Source of the DNA: Brucella rhizosphaerae
GTDB lineage: Bacteria; Pseudomonadota; Alphaproteobacteria; Rhizobiales; Rhizobiaceae
NCBI RefSeq assembly: GCF_002252475.1
Contig: NZ_NNRK01000017.1
Span: 186,001 to 250,000, forward strand
Length of the DNA: 64,000 bases
Direction of reading: 5' to 3'
Shown: positions 37,045 through 46,150 of the stretch, piece by piece
How the letters are laid out: each line of letters begins with the position of its first letter
Position numbering within the stretch: position 1 is the stretch's first letter
Notes under the pieces: model-generated
Told to the model about the DNA's origin: nothing
Seen by the model: only the letters and a program-made list of their open reading frames with translations
Databases searched by the model: none
Program-made: the position numbers and the translations under genes

Positions 37045-37078
37045 TGTATTCCATTTTGGGATACCAAATTGGAATACA
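37045..37078. promoter_or_regulatory. 34-bp palindromic operator before the GntR gene
   Basis: TGTATTCCATTTTGG, a 4-base centre GATA, then CCAAATTGGAATACA: 15-base arms with a single mismatch. The core TTGGGATACCAA is itself a short dyad resembling FCD-type GntR operators (TTGGTATACCAA-like). It lies 110 bases before the GntR start and 124 bases from the divergent MFS start. Confidence 0.65.
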
Positions 37079-37188
37079 CAAATGCGCCTGTCGGAATGGC
37101 TTGTCAATCAGGATCAAACATTTCTCCCAAGAGTGGGGACCTGTGTTGGTGGGCATGAGTTCTTGAAGAATGAATAAGTGAGGATCAG

Positions 37189-37854
37189 ATGTCACAGATG
37201 CGGCAAGTCGAAGAACAGCTTCGCGATATGATCCTTGGGCTTGAACTCGGACCGGGCGAGCGTCTCACCGAACGCTGGATCGAGGCGCAATTCAGTGCTT
37301 CACGCACCCCAATCCGTGCGGCTCTGCTCAGGCTGGAAGCTGAGGGGCTTGTCGGGCGGGAAGGGCGCGGCTGGACCGTTTCGCCGATCAATCTCAATGA
37401 GATAGAGCAGATTGGCGTCTATCGTGAAGTTCTGGAAATTGCTGCTTTACAGCTCACATGTGCGCTTGAAGATCGTAGCGGCGTGGATGCGATCATGGCC
37501 TTGCTTGATAGTTGCGACGCGCAAACCTCGCGAGAGGAATGGCATCGCGTTGGTATGGATTTTCACATCGAACTTGCGCGGCTTTCGGGCAACGAATTTC
37601 TGAGCCGTGGGGTTCGTGATGCCATGCAGCGCCTTTCGCGCGCGCGTTGGCTGGAGGTACGTGACACTGAGGCGCTGGCGCGTGCGTGGGTGCAGCACCG
37701 GGCCATTCTTGATGCGGTGAGGGAAGGTGATGCGCAGAAAGCGACCAGCCTTATGACGGCGCATCTTAGTGGCAGTCGTACGAGACTCATCGATAATCTG
37801 CGTGAAGACCGCCGCGGCCTGAAAGCTCGCGGCTTTGCGGTCGTTAATGGGTAG
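37189..37854 (+). CDS. GntR family transcriptional regulator, FCD (FadR) subgroup
   Basis: A 221-residue regulator: winged helix-turn-helix at residues about 8-70 (RLTERWIEAQFSASRTPIRA, EGLVGREGRGWTVS) and an all-helical FCD ligand domain with conserved MDFHIELARLSGNEFL, which supplies metal-binding residues. Ligands in this group are usually small carboxylates or sugar acids. The palindrome at 37045 is the likely operator. GTGAGGATCAG precedes the ATG. Confidence 0.88.
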   Translation: MSQMRQVEEQLRDMILGLELGPGERLTERWIEAQFSASRTPIRAALLRLEAEGLVGREGRGWTVSPINLNEIEQIGVYREVLEIAALQLTCALEDRSGVDAIMALLDSCDAQTSREEWHRVGMDFHIELARLSGNEFLSRGVRDAMQRLSRARWLEVRDTEALARAWVQHRAILDAVREGDAQKATSLMTAHLSGSRTRLIDNLREDRRGLKARGFAVVNG

Positions 37855-37858
37855 CGAG

Positions 37859-38083
37859 TCACTTCCATTCAGGAAGTTTTTGTCTGTGGCGAGAAAGGCG
37901 CGATGATCGTCCTTCGATCAGGCCGATATCTCGCAGCAAATATTCAGGCGAGTTTTCGCTGACTACGTAGTGCTTTTGCTTACGGTTGAAAAGACGTGCA
38001 ATCCATCCACGCCATCCAGAAAAGACAGTGCCTTCAGGACAAGCTGCGGCAATCGCTGATGAGCAGATCTCAACATCACGCAT
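37859..38083 (-). CDS. DUF1127 small basic protein
   Basis: A 74-residue protein whose centre WIARLFNRKQKHYVVSE and SPEYLLRDIGLIEGR match DUF1127 (YjiS-like), in which a C-terminal LxDIGLxR-type motif is diagnostic. In Rhizobiales, DUF1127 proteins bind RNA and modulate phosphate and C1 metabolism. This one carries an N-terminal extension with two cysteines. It converges on the GntR gene, ending four bases past that stop. Confidence 0.8.
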   Translation of the reverse strand: MRDVEICSSAIAAACPEGTVFSGWRGWIARLFNRKQKHYVVSENSPEYLLRDIGLIEGRSSRLSRHRQKLPEWK

Positions 38084-38219
38084 GGTCGTTCTCGATTTTC
38101 TTAAGATGATAGCCTCATATCACGGCTGGCTATCGTTTAAACTGTACCTATGGTTATGATGGAAAAATGCGTTGTTTTCCAATCGAACGTCAATTAGCAT
38201 ACATAAGGAGGACTTATGT

Positions 38220-39104
38220 ATGATGACGTCACCGCTACCGCCGCTCTCTGCTATTCGCGTTTTTGAATCGGCCTCCCGCCATGCGAGTTTTACGCGTGCT
38301 GCGGAAGAGCTTGGGATGACGCAGGCAGCTGTGAGTTATCAGATAAAGCTGCTGGAAGAGCGCATTGGGGCGCCGCTATTTTTGCGTCTGCCACGGCAGG
38401 TACAATTGACTGAGCTTGGCAAGCGTTTGGCCCCTTCAATCAATGAAGCCTTTGAAACTATGCGGGCGGCTTTTGCGGCAGCTCGTGAAGATACACAAGG
38501 CATTTTGACGATAAGCGCCGTTGTCACGTTTGCGGCCAACTGGCTGGTGCAGCGATTGGGATCGTTCCAGATGCAGCATCCCTCGCTTGCTGTTCGGCTG
38601 GACACATCCAATGATATGGTCGACTTCTCGACGTCGAATATCGACATGGCTATTCGCAGCGGCAGAGGTGAGTGGCCGGGACTTATCTCGCATGAGCTGA
38701 TTAAAGCCGAATTCACGCCAATGCTGAGCCCCACGCTTGCAAAATCTGTTGGAGGCATAAAAGAGCCTGCCGATTTGTTGCGTCTGCGCGCCATTGATCC
38801 AACCGACCCATGGTGGAAAATCTGGTATTCGGCAGCCGGTATTGAAGACCCGACCATTCAGGGCAATTCGTTTAGTCGATACGGCGCACAGCATCTTGAA
38901 GGACGTGCGGCTGCTGCGGGTCAGGGGGTGGGTATCCTTACTCCGGCCTTTCACACAGCTGAACTCGCGTCAGGTCAGCTCATTCAACCTTTTGATCTTC
39001 TCTGTGATGACGGTCAGTCTTATTGGCTGGTGTATCCGAAATCTCGGCGGAACCTGCCCAAAGTGCGTGTCTTTAGAGAGTGGATTCTGGAAGAGTTATA
39101 TTAG
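38220..39104 (+). CDS. LysR family transcriptional regulator, GcvA-like
   Basis: About 295 residues. The N-terminal winged helix-turn-helix reads SAIRVFESASRHASFTRAAE, LGMTQAAVSYQIKLLEE; the C-terminal periplasmic-binding-protein-like effector domain includes FSTSNIDMAIRSGRGEWPG, typical of the GcvA subgroup. AGGAGG eight bases upstream selects the ATG at 38220 (another ATG directly follows). The target is unknown; there is no divergent metabolic gene. It overlaps the convergent DUF523 gene by four bases. Confidence 0.87.
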   Translation: MMTSPLPPLSAIRVFESASRHASFTRAAEELGMTQAAVSYQIKLLEERIGAPLFLRLPRQVQLTELGKRLAPSINEAFETMRAAFAAAREDTQGILTISAVVTFAANWLVQRLGSFQMQHPSLAVRLDTSNDMVDFSTSNIDMAIRSGRGEWPGLISHELIKAEFTPMLSPTLAKSVGGIKEPADLLRLRAIDPTDPWWKIWYSAAGIEDPTIQGNSFSRYGAQHLEGRAAAAGQGVGILTPAFHTAELASGQLIQPFDLLCDDGQSYWLVYPKSRRNLPKVRVFREWILEELY

Positions 39105-39598
39105 TTGGTCGTGGTCTGAAGGCGCACGCCCAGGTCTTCAATCTCGGTGTCAGAAAACACTTCTATTCCGTGTTTGCGAAGAAGGGTGGCAGTAACACCT
39201 TCGCCTGAATGTTTTTGACCCACGAAGTTACCGTCATAAATTGAACGACTGCCGCAGGACGGACTGCCATCAATCAACAGCGCAAAACGACAATCATTAG
39301 CGCGGGCGAGGGCAAGAGCTGCTTTCGCGCCAGCGACAAATTGTGCTGTGACATCGCCACCGTTTTCTTCAATTACCCGGCCCTGACCAGACAAGACAGT
39401 CTCGCCATTGCGCCCTTCTGCGATTTCTGCAGGTGGACGTGGCACAGTGAACCCCGCCATAAGTTCAGGACAAGCCGTAACCAGCCGGCCTTCAGCGCGC
39501 CATTGATCGATCAGCGGATGCACAAGCGGCTTTGCTGATCCGTTGTAACGGACCGGATGCCCTGCAAGGCAGGCGCTGATCAGAATTTTGCCGCTCAT
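39101..39598 (-). CDS. DUF523 family protein
   Basis: A 165-residue protein with the DUF523 pattern: LISACLAGHPVRYNGSAK at the start, ACPE in VTACPELMAGF, and SPSCGSRSIYDG. The conserved cysteines (ACL, ACPE, SCGS) suggest a metal or Fe-S site. No biochemical role is firmly known. It is followed upstream in the same orientation by the DUF3088 gene. Confidence 0.85.
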   Translation of the reverse strand: MSGKILISACLAGHPVRYNGSAKPLVHPLIDQWRAEGRLVTACPELMAGFTVPRPPAEIAEGRNGETVLSGQGRVIEENGGDVTAQFVAGAKAALALARANDCRFALLIDGSPSCGSRSIYDGNFVGQKHSGEGVTATLLRKHGIEVFSDTEIEDLGVRLQTTTN

Positions 39599-39614
39599 AA
39601 GGCCGGACCTTCAA

Positions 39615-39962
39615 TTACGGGTGTGGCAACGGAAAACCGTGCCGTTCAGCAAGGACTTCAAGGATAGCATCCTTTTCTGAGATGAAGACACTCCCTTCAT
39701 ACTCGCCCGTCTGATGGACCGAAGGATCACCTTTCGTCAATATCAGCAAAGGCAAAGACTGGTTTTCTTCGCCCACAAGAGCAATGACTTCCTGCCTGGG
39801 GCGTGCCCAGGCAATCCGCTTTATGTCGAGGCCCTTTCCCAATTCAGGAAATGAAGCCAGTACCCCTTCGATGAGTGCACAGTGCCAGCAATAGAAAACC
39901 TGGCCGGGATAGGCAGGATCTTCAAATCCCGGTTGCAGAAGGAAAAGCGTATCGCGATTCAT
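39615..39962 (-). CDS. DUF3088 family protein
   Basis: About 115 residues. The family block is TLFLLQPGFEDPAYPGQVFY followed by CWHCALIEGVLA, a CxxC pair that gives the protein a thioredoxin-like look. The ATG at 39962 is chosen; GTG 39977 is also in frame. Function unknown, possibly redox. It lies 16 bases upstream of the DUF523 gene and is probably co-transcribed with it. Confidence 0.8.
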   Translation of the reverse strand: MNRDTLFLLQPGFEDPAYPGQVFYCWHCALIEGVLASFPELGKGLDIKRIAWARPRQEVIALVGEENQSLPLLILTKGDPSVHQTGEYEGSVFISEKDAILEVLAERHGFPLPHP

Positions 39963-40002
39963 GAATTGAACTTTCACTCCGGATCTTAGAAAATGGTTGC
40001 AG

Positions 40003-40773
40003 TCATGGTTGCGGGGTACGGCTCAGTTCTTCATTCACATTAGCAGCCAGTTCGAAAAAACGCTGACGAATTTGCGGCGCGAAATCATTGGCACGTTCGA
40101 TAGCATGAAAAACTTCCGGTGCATCGTGGCGAACCATCCCTACAGCTTGCATGATCAGGTCGAAGCTTCTGGTTGTCATGCGCGTGGGCAGAGGTTCCAT
40201 CTGAACCAATACTTTGGCAATCAGATGTGTGAGCCCCTGAACCATAGCCGCATCGCGGTCATGATCTTCGGGCGTGGTCATGATGACATCCAGCGCCAGA
40301 TTTTTGCGCAGAAAAGCACCGATGCGCGCCCCTTGTAAGCCGCGAACGGGACAGACGGCAATCTTCAAACCGGCAATACCATCGCGCGCGCTTTGCGGGC
40401 CAAAAAGTGGATGTGTCGCAATGATATCGACATTATCGGGCAAGCCACTGAGCATGATGTTGGCAGGACTGACTTTGACCGATCCCACATCCAAAACGAG
40501 CGAACCCGGACGCAAATGCGGCGCTATCGCTTCAACAACATGTTCAAGACGAGCGACTGGCATAGCCAGAATGACGATATCGCAACGCGCGACGTCTTCC
40601 ATGCGAGTGAGTGTTACGGAAAGTGCGCCAGCAATATTATCCAGTCCCGCGACAGTGTCGTAAGCATACAGCCGGAAATAAGGGCTCAGGTAACGAGCGA
40701 TAAGCTGCCCGAATGCACCAAAGCCGATAATACCGATTGTGTTATGCTGAATGCTGTTTTCGTCGCGAGACAT
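40003..40773 (-). CDS. Prephenate dehydrogenase/arogenate dehydrogenase-like protein
   Basis: About 256 residues with NAD-binding start TIGIIGFGAFGQLIARYL and the catalytic-histidine region ATHPLFGPQSARDG of the prephenate dehydrogenase family, the last dedicated step before tyrosine. The C-terminal helical domain ends FELAANVNEELSRTP. It lacks an ACT or chorismate mutase domain. The ATG at 40773 with AGAGGTCAGTTC is preferred to the longer frame from 40818. It is transcribed alone. Confidence 0.85.
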   Translation of the reverse strand: MSRDENSIQHNTIGIIGFGAFGQLIARYLSPYFRLYAYDTVAGLDNIAGALSVTLTRMEDVARCDIVILAMPVARLEHVVEAIAPHLRPGSLVLDVGSVKVSPANIMLSGLPDNVDIIATHPLFGPQSARDGIAGLKIAVCPVRGLQGARIGAFLRKNLALDVIMTTPEDHDRDAAMVQGLTHLIAKVLVQMEPLPTRMTTRSFDLIMQAVGMVRHDAPEVFHAIERANDFAPQIRQRFFELAANVNEELSRTPQP

Positions 40774-41399
40774 GAACTGACCTCTGAATGGCTGCAAGGC
40801 CAGAGGCACTGTCTTCATACGAAACCGCTGGCAATGCAGCGGTTGAACTATGACAAAGCAAACCCGCCGCTATATGAGCGGGGCGTAATAAGAACGGGTG
40901 TTGATGAGCGCTTTAATCATGGCGCTTTGCTATTCCTGCTTCGCAAGAATGTCAACTTTGTTTTAGCGGGTCGGTTGGCTGCGCGCATGCGGCGAACCAG
41001 AGACAATACCGATGCCGTGCAAAACGGCGGCGATTGCATGTTTTTCTGTCAAACCCTGTTGGCATTGCGGGTTTATGAAAGAGAGGGCATCAGGCTTATC
41101 CCTTAACCTCGATTAGCGTTAACGTGCTCCCATATGCGACTAAAACCCCGTCCAACCTCCACCATTCTGAGTATAGGCTACGTCTATTTGCGGAGGCTTT
41201 TGCACGGATTACTGTAATATTTTCAAAGGGGTGATCAGGTAAGATCAGAATCGTAGTCTTGGGGCAAAGCAATTGGAGCGCTTCACATCCGCGCAACACG
41301 GTAGGGCGTTTCAGGTTCTGGAATTGGCGCATCGTGCTTTGCAAAAATCCACGCTGATTTTTGGCTCGATGCCGTAGCGCTTGAAGAGCGGAGGGACTC
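40774..41399. other. Intergenic region; no convincing gene
   Basis: About 626 bases between two divergent genes. A leftward open frame of 101 codons (41096-41401) lacks a ribosome-binding site, a recognisable domain and an upstream promoter, and its start would overlap the Hint gene. I treat it as unsupported. No RNA gene, large palindrome or repeat is visible. Confidence 0.45.
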
Positions 41400-42200
41400 A
41401 TGTCAGCAGATCAAAATCGGCATTCGCCAAGCAATCGTGCACGGCGACATTTTCTGGGAGCGGCCGCTGGGCTTGCCGCAAGGGCCGCCGCAATTGGCGC
41501 TCTGGCTTCGTCCTTATCGTCTTTGCCAGCACGCGCTATGGGCACGAAATGGTGGGAAAGCGAGGGTGGCGGTTCCGGCTCCAACTGCCTGTTGAAAGGA
41601 ACTCTCGTCGAAACGTCGAATGGGCCCGTGGCGGTAGAAAAACTTGATCCTGGCGATCTGGTGAAGACGGTTGATGGTATCGTGATGCCCGTCAAATGGA
41701 TCGGTTGGCAAAGTTACCGGCAAAGCGGCGCGGATTGGAACGAAGACATCATGCCGATCCGTTTTGCGCGACATTCTCTGGACGGCAAGACCCCTTATCG
41801 CGATCTCTATCTGTCACCAAACCATGCGCTTTACATTGACGGTGTTCTGATCCGCGCGAAGGACTTGGTAAACGGCCGGTCCATCACACGTATTCCAGCA
41901 CAAGATACAGTTGATTATTACAACATCGTTCTAGATAGCCACGAGGCGGTTCTGGCTGAAGGCGTTGCAGTAGAAACCTATCTGATGCGCGGCGAAAGCT
42001 ACAAGAGTTTCACAAATTTCGCAGAGTATCAGGAACTTTATTCAAGTAAGCCGGGTGTTGTCATGCAGCCTTTTGCGCCTGTTATTGGCTATGAAGGTGC
42101 GCGTGAACATATGCATGCTCTGCTTTGCCTCAGCGGTGTGCTTCCTATGCGCGATATCGTGGAAGAGACTTATCAACGTCTGGCCATCAGAGCCTGGTGA
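41400..42200 (+). CDS. Tat-exported stand-alone Hint (hedgehog/intein) domain protein
   Basis: A 266-residue protein. The N terminus has a twin-arginine signal: RARRHFLGAAAGLAARAAA, with the hydrophobic stretch to LPARA (about residue 46). The mature part is a single Hint module: the block-A start NCLLKGTLVETSNGPVAVE with a cysteine, EKLDPGDLVKTVDG, and the block-B motif LSPNHALYIDGVLIRAKDL. It lacks the C-terminal His-Asn of inteins and has no extein, resembling the bacterial Hint_2 family seen in haemolysin-like proteins. A possible self-cleavage or adduct reaction at the cysteine is an inference. A terminator follows, so it is a single-gene unit. Confidence 0.8.
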   Translation: MSADQNRHSPSNRARRHFLGAAAGLAARAAAIGALASSLSSLPARAMGTKWWESEGGGSGSNCLLKGTLVETSNGPVAVEKLDPGDLVKTVDGIVMPVKWIGWQSYRQSGADWNEDIMPIRFARHSLDGKTPYRDLYLSPNHALYIDGVLIRAKDLVNGRSITRIPAQDTVDYYNIVLDSHEAVLAEGVAVETYLMRGESYKSFTNFAEYQELYSSKPGVVMQPFAPVIGYEGAREHMHALLCLSGVLPMRDIVEETYQRLAIRAW

Positions 42201-42226
42201 AATGTCGTTCAGGAGAGCATAACGCG

Positions 42227-42262
42227 ATGGGCGGGGCATGGAAAAAGCCCCGCCCATTTCTT
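42227..42262. terminator. Bidirectional terminator between Hint and puuB genes
   Basis: ATGGGCGGGGC pairs with GCCCCGCCCAT (42247-42257), followed by TTTCTTT; A-rich loop sequence. It serves the Hint gene and probably also the convergent puuA-puuB operon. Confidence 0.8.
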
Positions 42263-42308
42263 TGAAATTCGTTCAACGCCTGAGTATCGTTTTACGCTTT
42301 GGAAAAGC

Positions 42309-43607
42309 CTAAATACGATCCATGAGCGCATACCATGACAGCGCAACAAATAGCAGCGGTGCACGGAAAGTGCGGCCTCCGGGGAAGGCCGGAATCCGCA
42401 GTTCCTCAAAGAGCTTGAGTTTCTCGCGCTTGCCGCTGATTGCCTCGGCGTAAAGTCTGCCCATGTAATTGGCCAGCATCACACCATGGCCGGAAAAACC
42501 GCCAGCGGAAATAACACCGGGCATTACCTCGCGCACGAATGGCTGCCGTGGCATGGTTATTCCAACCGACCCGCCCCATGCTTGCGTGATTTCAACCTTG
42601 TCCAGCGCCGGGTAGATTTCTGCAATCTGTCGGCGGATATGCTCGCTGATATCCCGCGGATTGTCTGCCGTGTAGGCTTCGCGTCCGCCAAACAGCAGAC
42701 GGCCGTCCATTGATTTACGGAAATACCGCACCACAAAACGCGAGTCATCGACAGATTCCCCACCGGGAATGACCGGGCTGTCATCACCCAAAGGCGCAGT
42801 CGCTCCGATGAATGATCGGATAGGCATGACATGGGCCGCACTGATCGGCTCCAGATCGCCGCCGTGAGCATTTACTGCGATGAAGACATTCTTGGCCGAA
42901 ATTGTACCACGCGCCGTTTCCACTTCGATGCGCCCACTTGCCGTACTGATTTTCGTGGCTGTGGTGTTTTCATAAAGATGAGCGCCAGTGGTCTCGGCAG
43001 TTTTAGCCAGACCAATCAACAGTTTCATCGGATGAATATGGCCTGTGCCGGCATCATAAACGCCACCGTAATAGCGGTTTGAACCAAGCAATGTGGCCAT
43101 TTCCTCGCGCTCAACATAACGCACATGCGGATAGTTGAAGCGTGTTGCCATCAACTCCGCATGTTCCTGATAGTGTTTGAGATAGCGCGGCTTGTGCACG
43201 GCCGATATCTGGCCGGGCACATATTCCATGTCGATGCTATGCTCGCGCGCAAAACCGAGAAGATGCGCCTTTGCCTCTTCTGCTACATCGAACAGTGCTT
43301 TTGCGCGCTCCAGTCCGTACTGCTTTTCGAGATCTTCGGCCCATGTTCGCTGGCCAGTGCCAAACTGTCCCCCATTGCGGCCAGATGCACCATCACCAAA
43401 GCGAGCGGCCTCGATCAGAACGACGTCTGCGCCTTGTTTCGCTAAGTGATAGGCTGCCGAAAGCCCTGTATAACCTCCGCCAATGACGACGACATCAGCC
43501 TGCCGGGCACCATCCAGCTCGGGATATTGCGGACGTTCAGCAACGCTCGCTTCGTACCATGATATGCCGGGCGAAATAGGGCTTTGATAGGGCCGTTGAT
43601 TGGGCAT
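42309..43607 (-). CDS. puuB: Gamma-glutamylputrescine oxidase-like FAD oxidoreductase
   Basis: About 432 residues, DAO/glycine-oxidase fold. FAD motif ADVVVIGGGYTGLSAAYHL (about residues 30-48), followed by GDGASGRNGGQFGTGQ, a motif characteristic of PuuB/OrdL-type oxidases. The C-terminal FAD motif includes SAGGFSGHGVMLANYMG. It oxidises gamma-glutamylputrescine. The start at 43607 lies 10 bases after the glutamine synthetase stop, so the pair is co-transcribed; the longer frame from 43703 would overlap that gene. Specificity rests on this context. Confidence 0.82.
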   Translation of the reverse strand: MPNQRPYQSPISPGISWYEASVAERPQYPELDGARQADVVVIGGGYTGLSAAYHLAKQGADVVLIEAARFGDGASGRNGGQFGTGQRTWAEDLEKQYGLERAKALFDVAEEAKAHLLGFAREHSIDMEYVPGQISAVHKPRYLKHYQEHAELMATRFNYPHVRYVEREEMATLLGSNRYYGGVYDAGTGHIHPMKLLIGLAKTAETTGAHLYENTTATKISTASGRIEVETARGTISAKNVFIAVNAHGGDLEPISAAHVMPIRSFIGATAPLGDDSPVIPGGESVDDSRFVVRYFRKSMDGRLLFGGREAYTADNPRDISEHIRRQIAEIYPALDKVEITQAWGGSVGITMPRQPFVREVMPGVISAGGFSGHGVMLANYMGRLYAEAISGKREKLKLFEELRIPAFPGGRTFRAPLLFVALSWYALMDRI

Positions 43608-43617
43608 GTAGAACCGG

Positions 43618-45048
43618 TCAGACGTTGAGCAGCAGGAACTCACGTTCCCACGGGCTGATGACTTCCATGAAGGTTTCAAATTCAGCACGCTTGATCGCTG
43701 CATAGGTGGTTACGAACGAGCTGCCGAACAGGTTGCGCAATTCCTGATCTTTTTCAAACAGTTGCACCGCTTCAATCAGGCCGCGTGGCAGATCGATCTC
43801 CTTGGTGTTGACACTGGTTGATGCAGGCTGATCTGCTTCGATCTTGTTTACCAGTCCGATCAGACCGCAGGCGAGCGATGCGGCCAGCGCCAGATAAGGA
43901 TTGGCATCGGAGGAAGGAATGCGGTTTTCAACGCGTCTGCCGCCCGGTTCTGAACGCGGAACACGGAAGGCTGTGGTGCGGTTGTCATAACCCCATTTGA
44001 CGTTTACCGGAGCCGAGGCATCTGGCGTCAGACGACGATAGGAATTCACATACGGCGCAAACATAACCAGCGCATTGGGTACATGTCGCTGCATACCGCC
44101 GATAAAGTGACGGAAGGCTTCGCTTTCCGTGCCATCTTCATTGGAGAAGATGTTTCTTCCCGTCTTTTTGTCGACGATCGACTGGTGAATATGCATCGCT
44201 GAGCCCGGCTGTCCCTGAATAGGCTTGGCCATGAAGGTGGCGTACATGTCGTGCTTGAGAGCCGCTTCGCGGATCGTGCGCTTGAACATGAAGACCTGAT
44301 CAGCCAGCTCAACCGGATCGCCATGGCGCAGGTTGATTTCAAGCTGGCCAGCACCTTCTTCGTGGATCAGAGTATCGATCTCAAGGCCTTGGCCTTCCGA
44401 GAAGTGATAGATATCGTCGATCAGTTCATCGAATTCGTTTACGCCAGCAATCGAATAGCCCTGACCGCCACCAATCGCGCGACCGGAACGGCCCACAGGA
44501 GGGGTCAGCGGATAATCCGGGTCTGGATTCTTGCGCACGAGATAAAACTCGATTTCCGGAGCGACAACTGGCTTGAGACCACGTTTATGATAAGCGGCAA
44601 CAACTGAACGCAGCACATTGCGTGGAGTGAATTCAACTGCGCGTCCATCCTGATAGACGAGATCACAAATGACCTGCGCTGTTGCATCCGACTCCCAGGG
44701 CACTGTGCAAAGGGTTGAAAGGTCGGGCAGAAGTTTCAGATCGCCGTCATCTTCCGGGTATTGAAAGCCGTGTCCGTCTTCTGGGTAATCACCTGAAATA
44801 GTCGTCATGAAAACTGCCGAAGGCAGGGCAAGCGATGTATTGGACGTAAATTTCTTGGACGGCATCATCTTGCCGCGGGCAACGCCCGCCTGATCGGGTG
44901 TGATGCATTCGATGTCTTCAATATCACGCCATGCGAGCCACTCTGTGGCCTGCTTCCAGTTTTTCACGCCGCGAAGCGCTTTGACATAAGTAGGCGTACG
45001 GCGACGCGGCGCGCGCGTTACCTTCTTTTCCGTCGTATCAGCAGACAT
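43618..45048 (-). CDS. puuA: Gamma-glutamylputrescine synthetase (glutamine synthetase family)
   Basis: A 476-residue glutamine-synthetase-fold ligase. The ATP/glutamate-binding motifs are IHEEGAGQLEINLRHGDPVE (the usual E-x-G-P region modified), HIHQSIVDKKTGRNIFS, and NRTTAFRVPRSEPGGRRVENR. GlnA adenylylation and hexamer signatures differ, placing it in the PuuA/GlnA3 subgroup that adds glutamate to putrescine. Pairing with the PuuB-like oxidase and the Pot importer at 51540 supports polyamine use as carbon and nitrogen source. Confidence 0.85.
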   Translation of the reverse strand: MSADTTEKKVTRAPRRRTPTYVKALRGVKNWKQATEWLAWRDIEDIECITPDQAGVARGKMMPSKKFTSNTSLALPSAVFMTTISGDYPEDGHGFQYPEDDGDLKLLPDLSTLCTVPWESDATAQVICDLVYQDGRAVEFTPRNVLRSVVAAYHKRGLKPVVAPEIEFYLVRKNPDPDYPLTPPVGRSGRAIGGGQGYSIAGVNEFDELIDDIYHFSEGQGLEIDTLIHEEGAGQLEINLRHGDPVELADQVFMFKRTIREAALKHDMYATFMAKPIQGQPGSAMHIHQSIVDKKTGRNIFSNEDGTESEAFRHFIGGMQRHVPNALVMFAPYVNSYRRLTPDASAPVNVKWGYDNRTTAFRVPRSEPGGRRVENRIPSSDANPYLALAASLACGLIGLVNKIEADQPASTSVNTKEIDLPRGLIEAVQLFEKDQELRNLFGSSFVTTYAAIKRAEFETFMEVISPWEREFLLLNV

Positions 45049-45317
45049 CCAACACCAAAAAATGATTTCTTATGTCGTCATGATAGCGGGGACGCTCGAC
45101 AATGACAAATGACCTTTGAGCAACAAGAACATTTAAATCCCGAAGAGTGATGAACTGGTTATGCTGAGCCCATAAGATGCCAGCCACTCATCACTAATAG
45201 CGTTTGTGGCAGCATATCAGAGCTTTGGGATAAACGTGTGGATTGCCATCATTGTGCAATGTTGGCGCCATGTTTGAGAAATGTATTTCACTGTGCATTC
45301 ATTTGGAGATTTTCTTG

Positions 45318-46145
45318 ATGCAAAGAACGATCAAAGCGGCTTTGGGAATGGCTAGCGGCACAGTGGTTGCAATGTTCGCTCTGCAGGGGCAGGCATTTGC
45401 TGCGGGCGAAAAGCTTACCTGCATGATTATCCTCAATGCAAAGAGCGGAGAGGTCATCGCTAAAGAGGGTGAGATTTGCGACAAGCGCAATAGTCCCGCT
45501 TCGACATTCAAAGTGCCACTTGCGCTGATGGGCTTTGAGAGTGGCATATTGCAAGACAGTCACAATCCATCCTGGCCTTATAAGGAAGGTTATCCGGCTT
45601 GGCGTGAGTCTTGGAAGCAGTCGGTCGATCCGACATACTGGGAGGATCAGTCGGTGGTCTGGTTCTCGCAGGAACTGACCCGGAAACTTGGGAAAGAACA
45701 GTTCCAGAAATACACAGACGAGCTGAATTATGGCAACCGTGATCTGAGCGGCGATCCCGGTAAGGATAACGGCCTCTTGCGTTCATGGATATCGTCGTCA
45801 CTGACCATTTCGCCCAATGAGCAGGTCGATTTTCTTTTGAAGATGGTCAATCAAAAGCTGCCGTTTTCGGAAGTGGCCACCACCAAAACGATGGCTATCC
45901 TTCCGACACACGAGCTTTCAAATGGCTGGACTGCCCACGGCAAAACAGGGTCCGGATATGAGACTGGCCCGAAAGGTAAGCCGGATCGCCGCCGCCAGTT
46001 CGGCTGGTATGTTGGATGGGCTGAGAAGAACGATGAAAAGGTGGTATTCGTCCGCCTCAACAAGAACATGCCAGTGGGAAAAGGCGGCTTGGGGCCCATA
46101 ACGCGCGATGAACAATGGGTGACACTGGAAAAGACCCTTAAATAG
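45318..46145 (+). CDS. Class D (OXA-type) beta-lactamase
   Basis: A 275-residue enzyme with a signal peptide (GTVVAMFALQGQAFA, then AGEKL). All class D motifs are intact: the active-site PASTFKVPLALMG (serine and carbamylatable lysine of S-T-F-K), SVVWFSQELTRKLG (S-x-V), ELNYGNRDLSG (Y-G-N), and HGKTGSGYE (K-T-G) followed by GWYVGWAEK. It should hydrolyse penicillins; the spectrum is not predictable from the motifs. The ATG at 45318 follows GGAGATTTTCTTG; a longer frame from 45243 exists. It stands alone, without insertion sequences or integron features, indicating a resident chromosomal gene. Confidence 0.9.
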   Translation: MQRTIKAALGMASGTVVAMFALQGQAFAAGEKLTCMIILNAKSGEVIAKEGEICDKRNSPASTFKVPLALMGFESGILQDSHNPSWPYKEGYPAWRESWKQSVDPTYWEDQSVVWFSQELTRKLGKEQFQKYTDELNYGNRDLSGDPGKDNGLLRSWISSSLTISPNEQVDFLLKMVNQKLPFSEVATTKTMAILPTHELSNGWTAHGKTGSGYETGPKGKPDRRRQFGWYVGWAEKNDEKVVFVRLNKNMPVGKGGLGPITRDEQWVTLEKTLK

Positions 46146-46150
46146 TCATG

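Noticed and set aside
41096..41401. 101-codon leftward frame before the Hint gene
   Set aside because: No ribosome site or domain, and its start overlaps the Hint gene start. Treated as chance.
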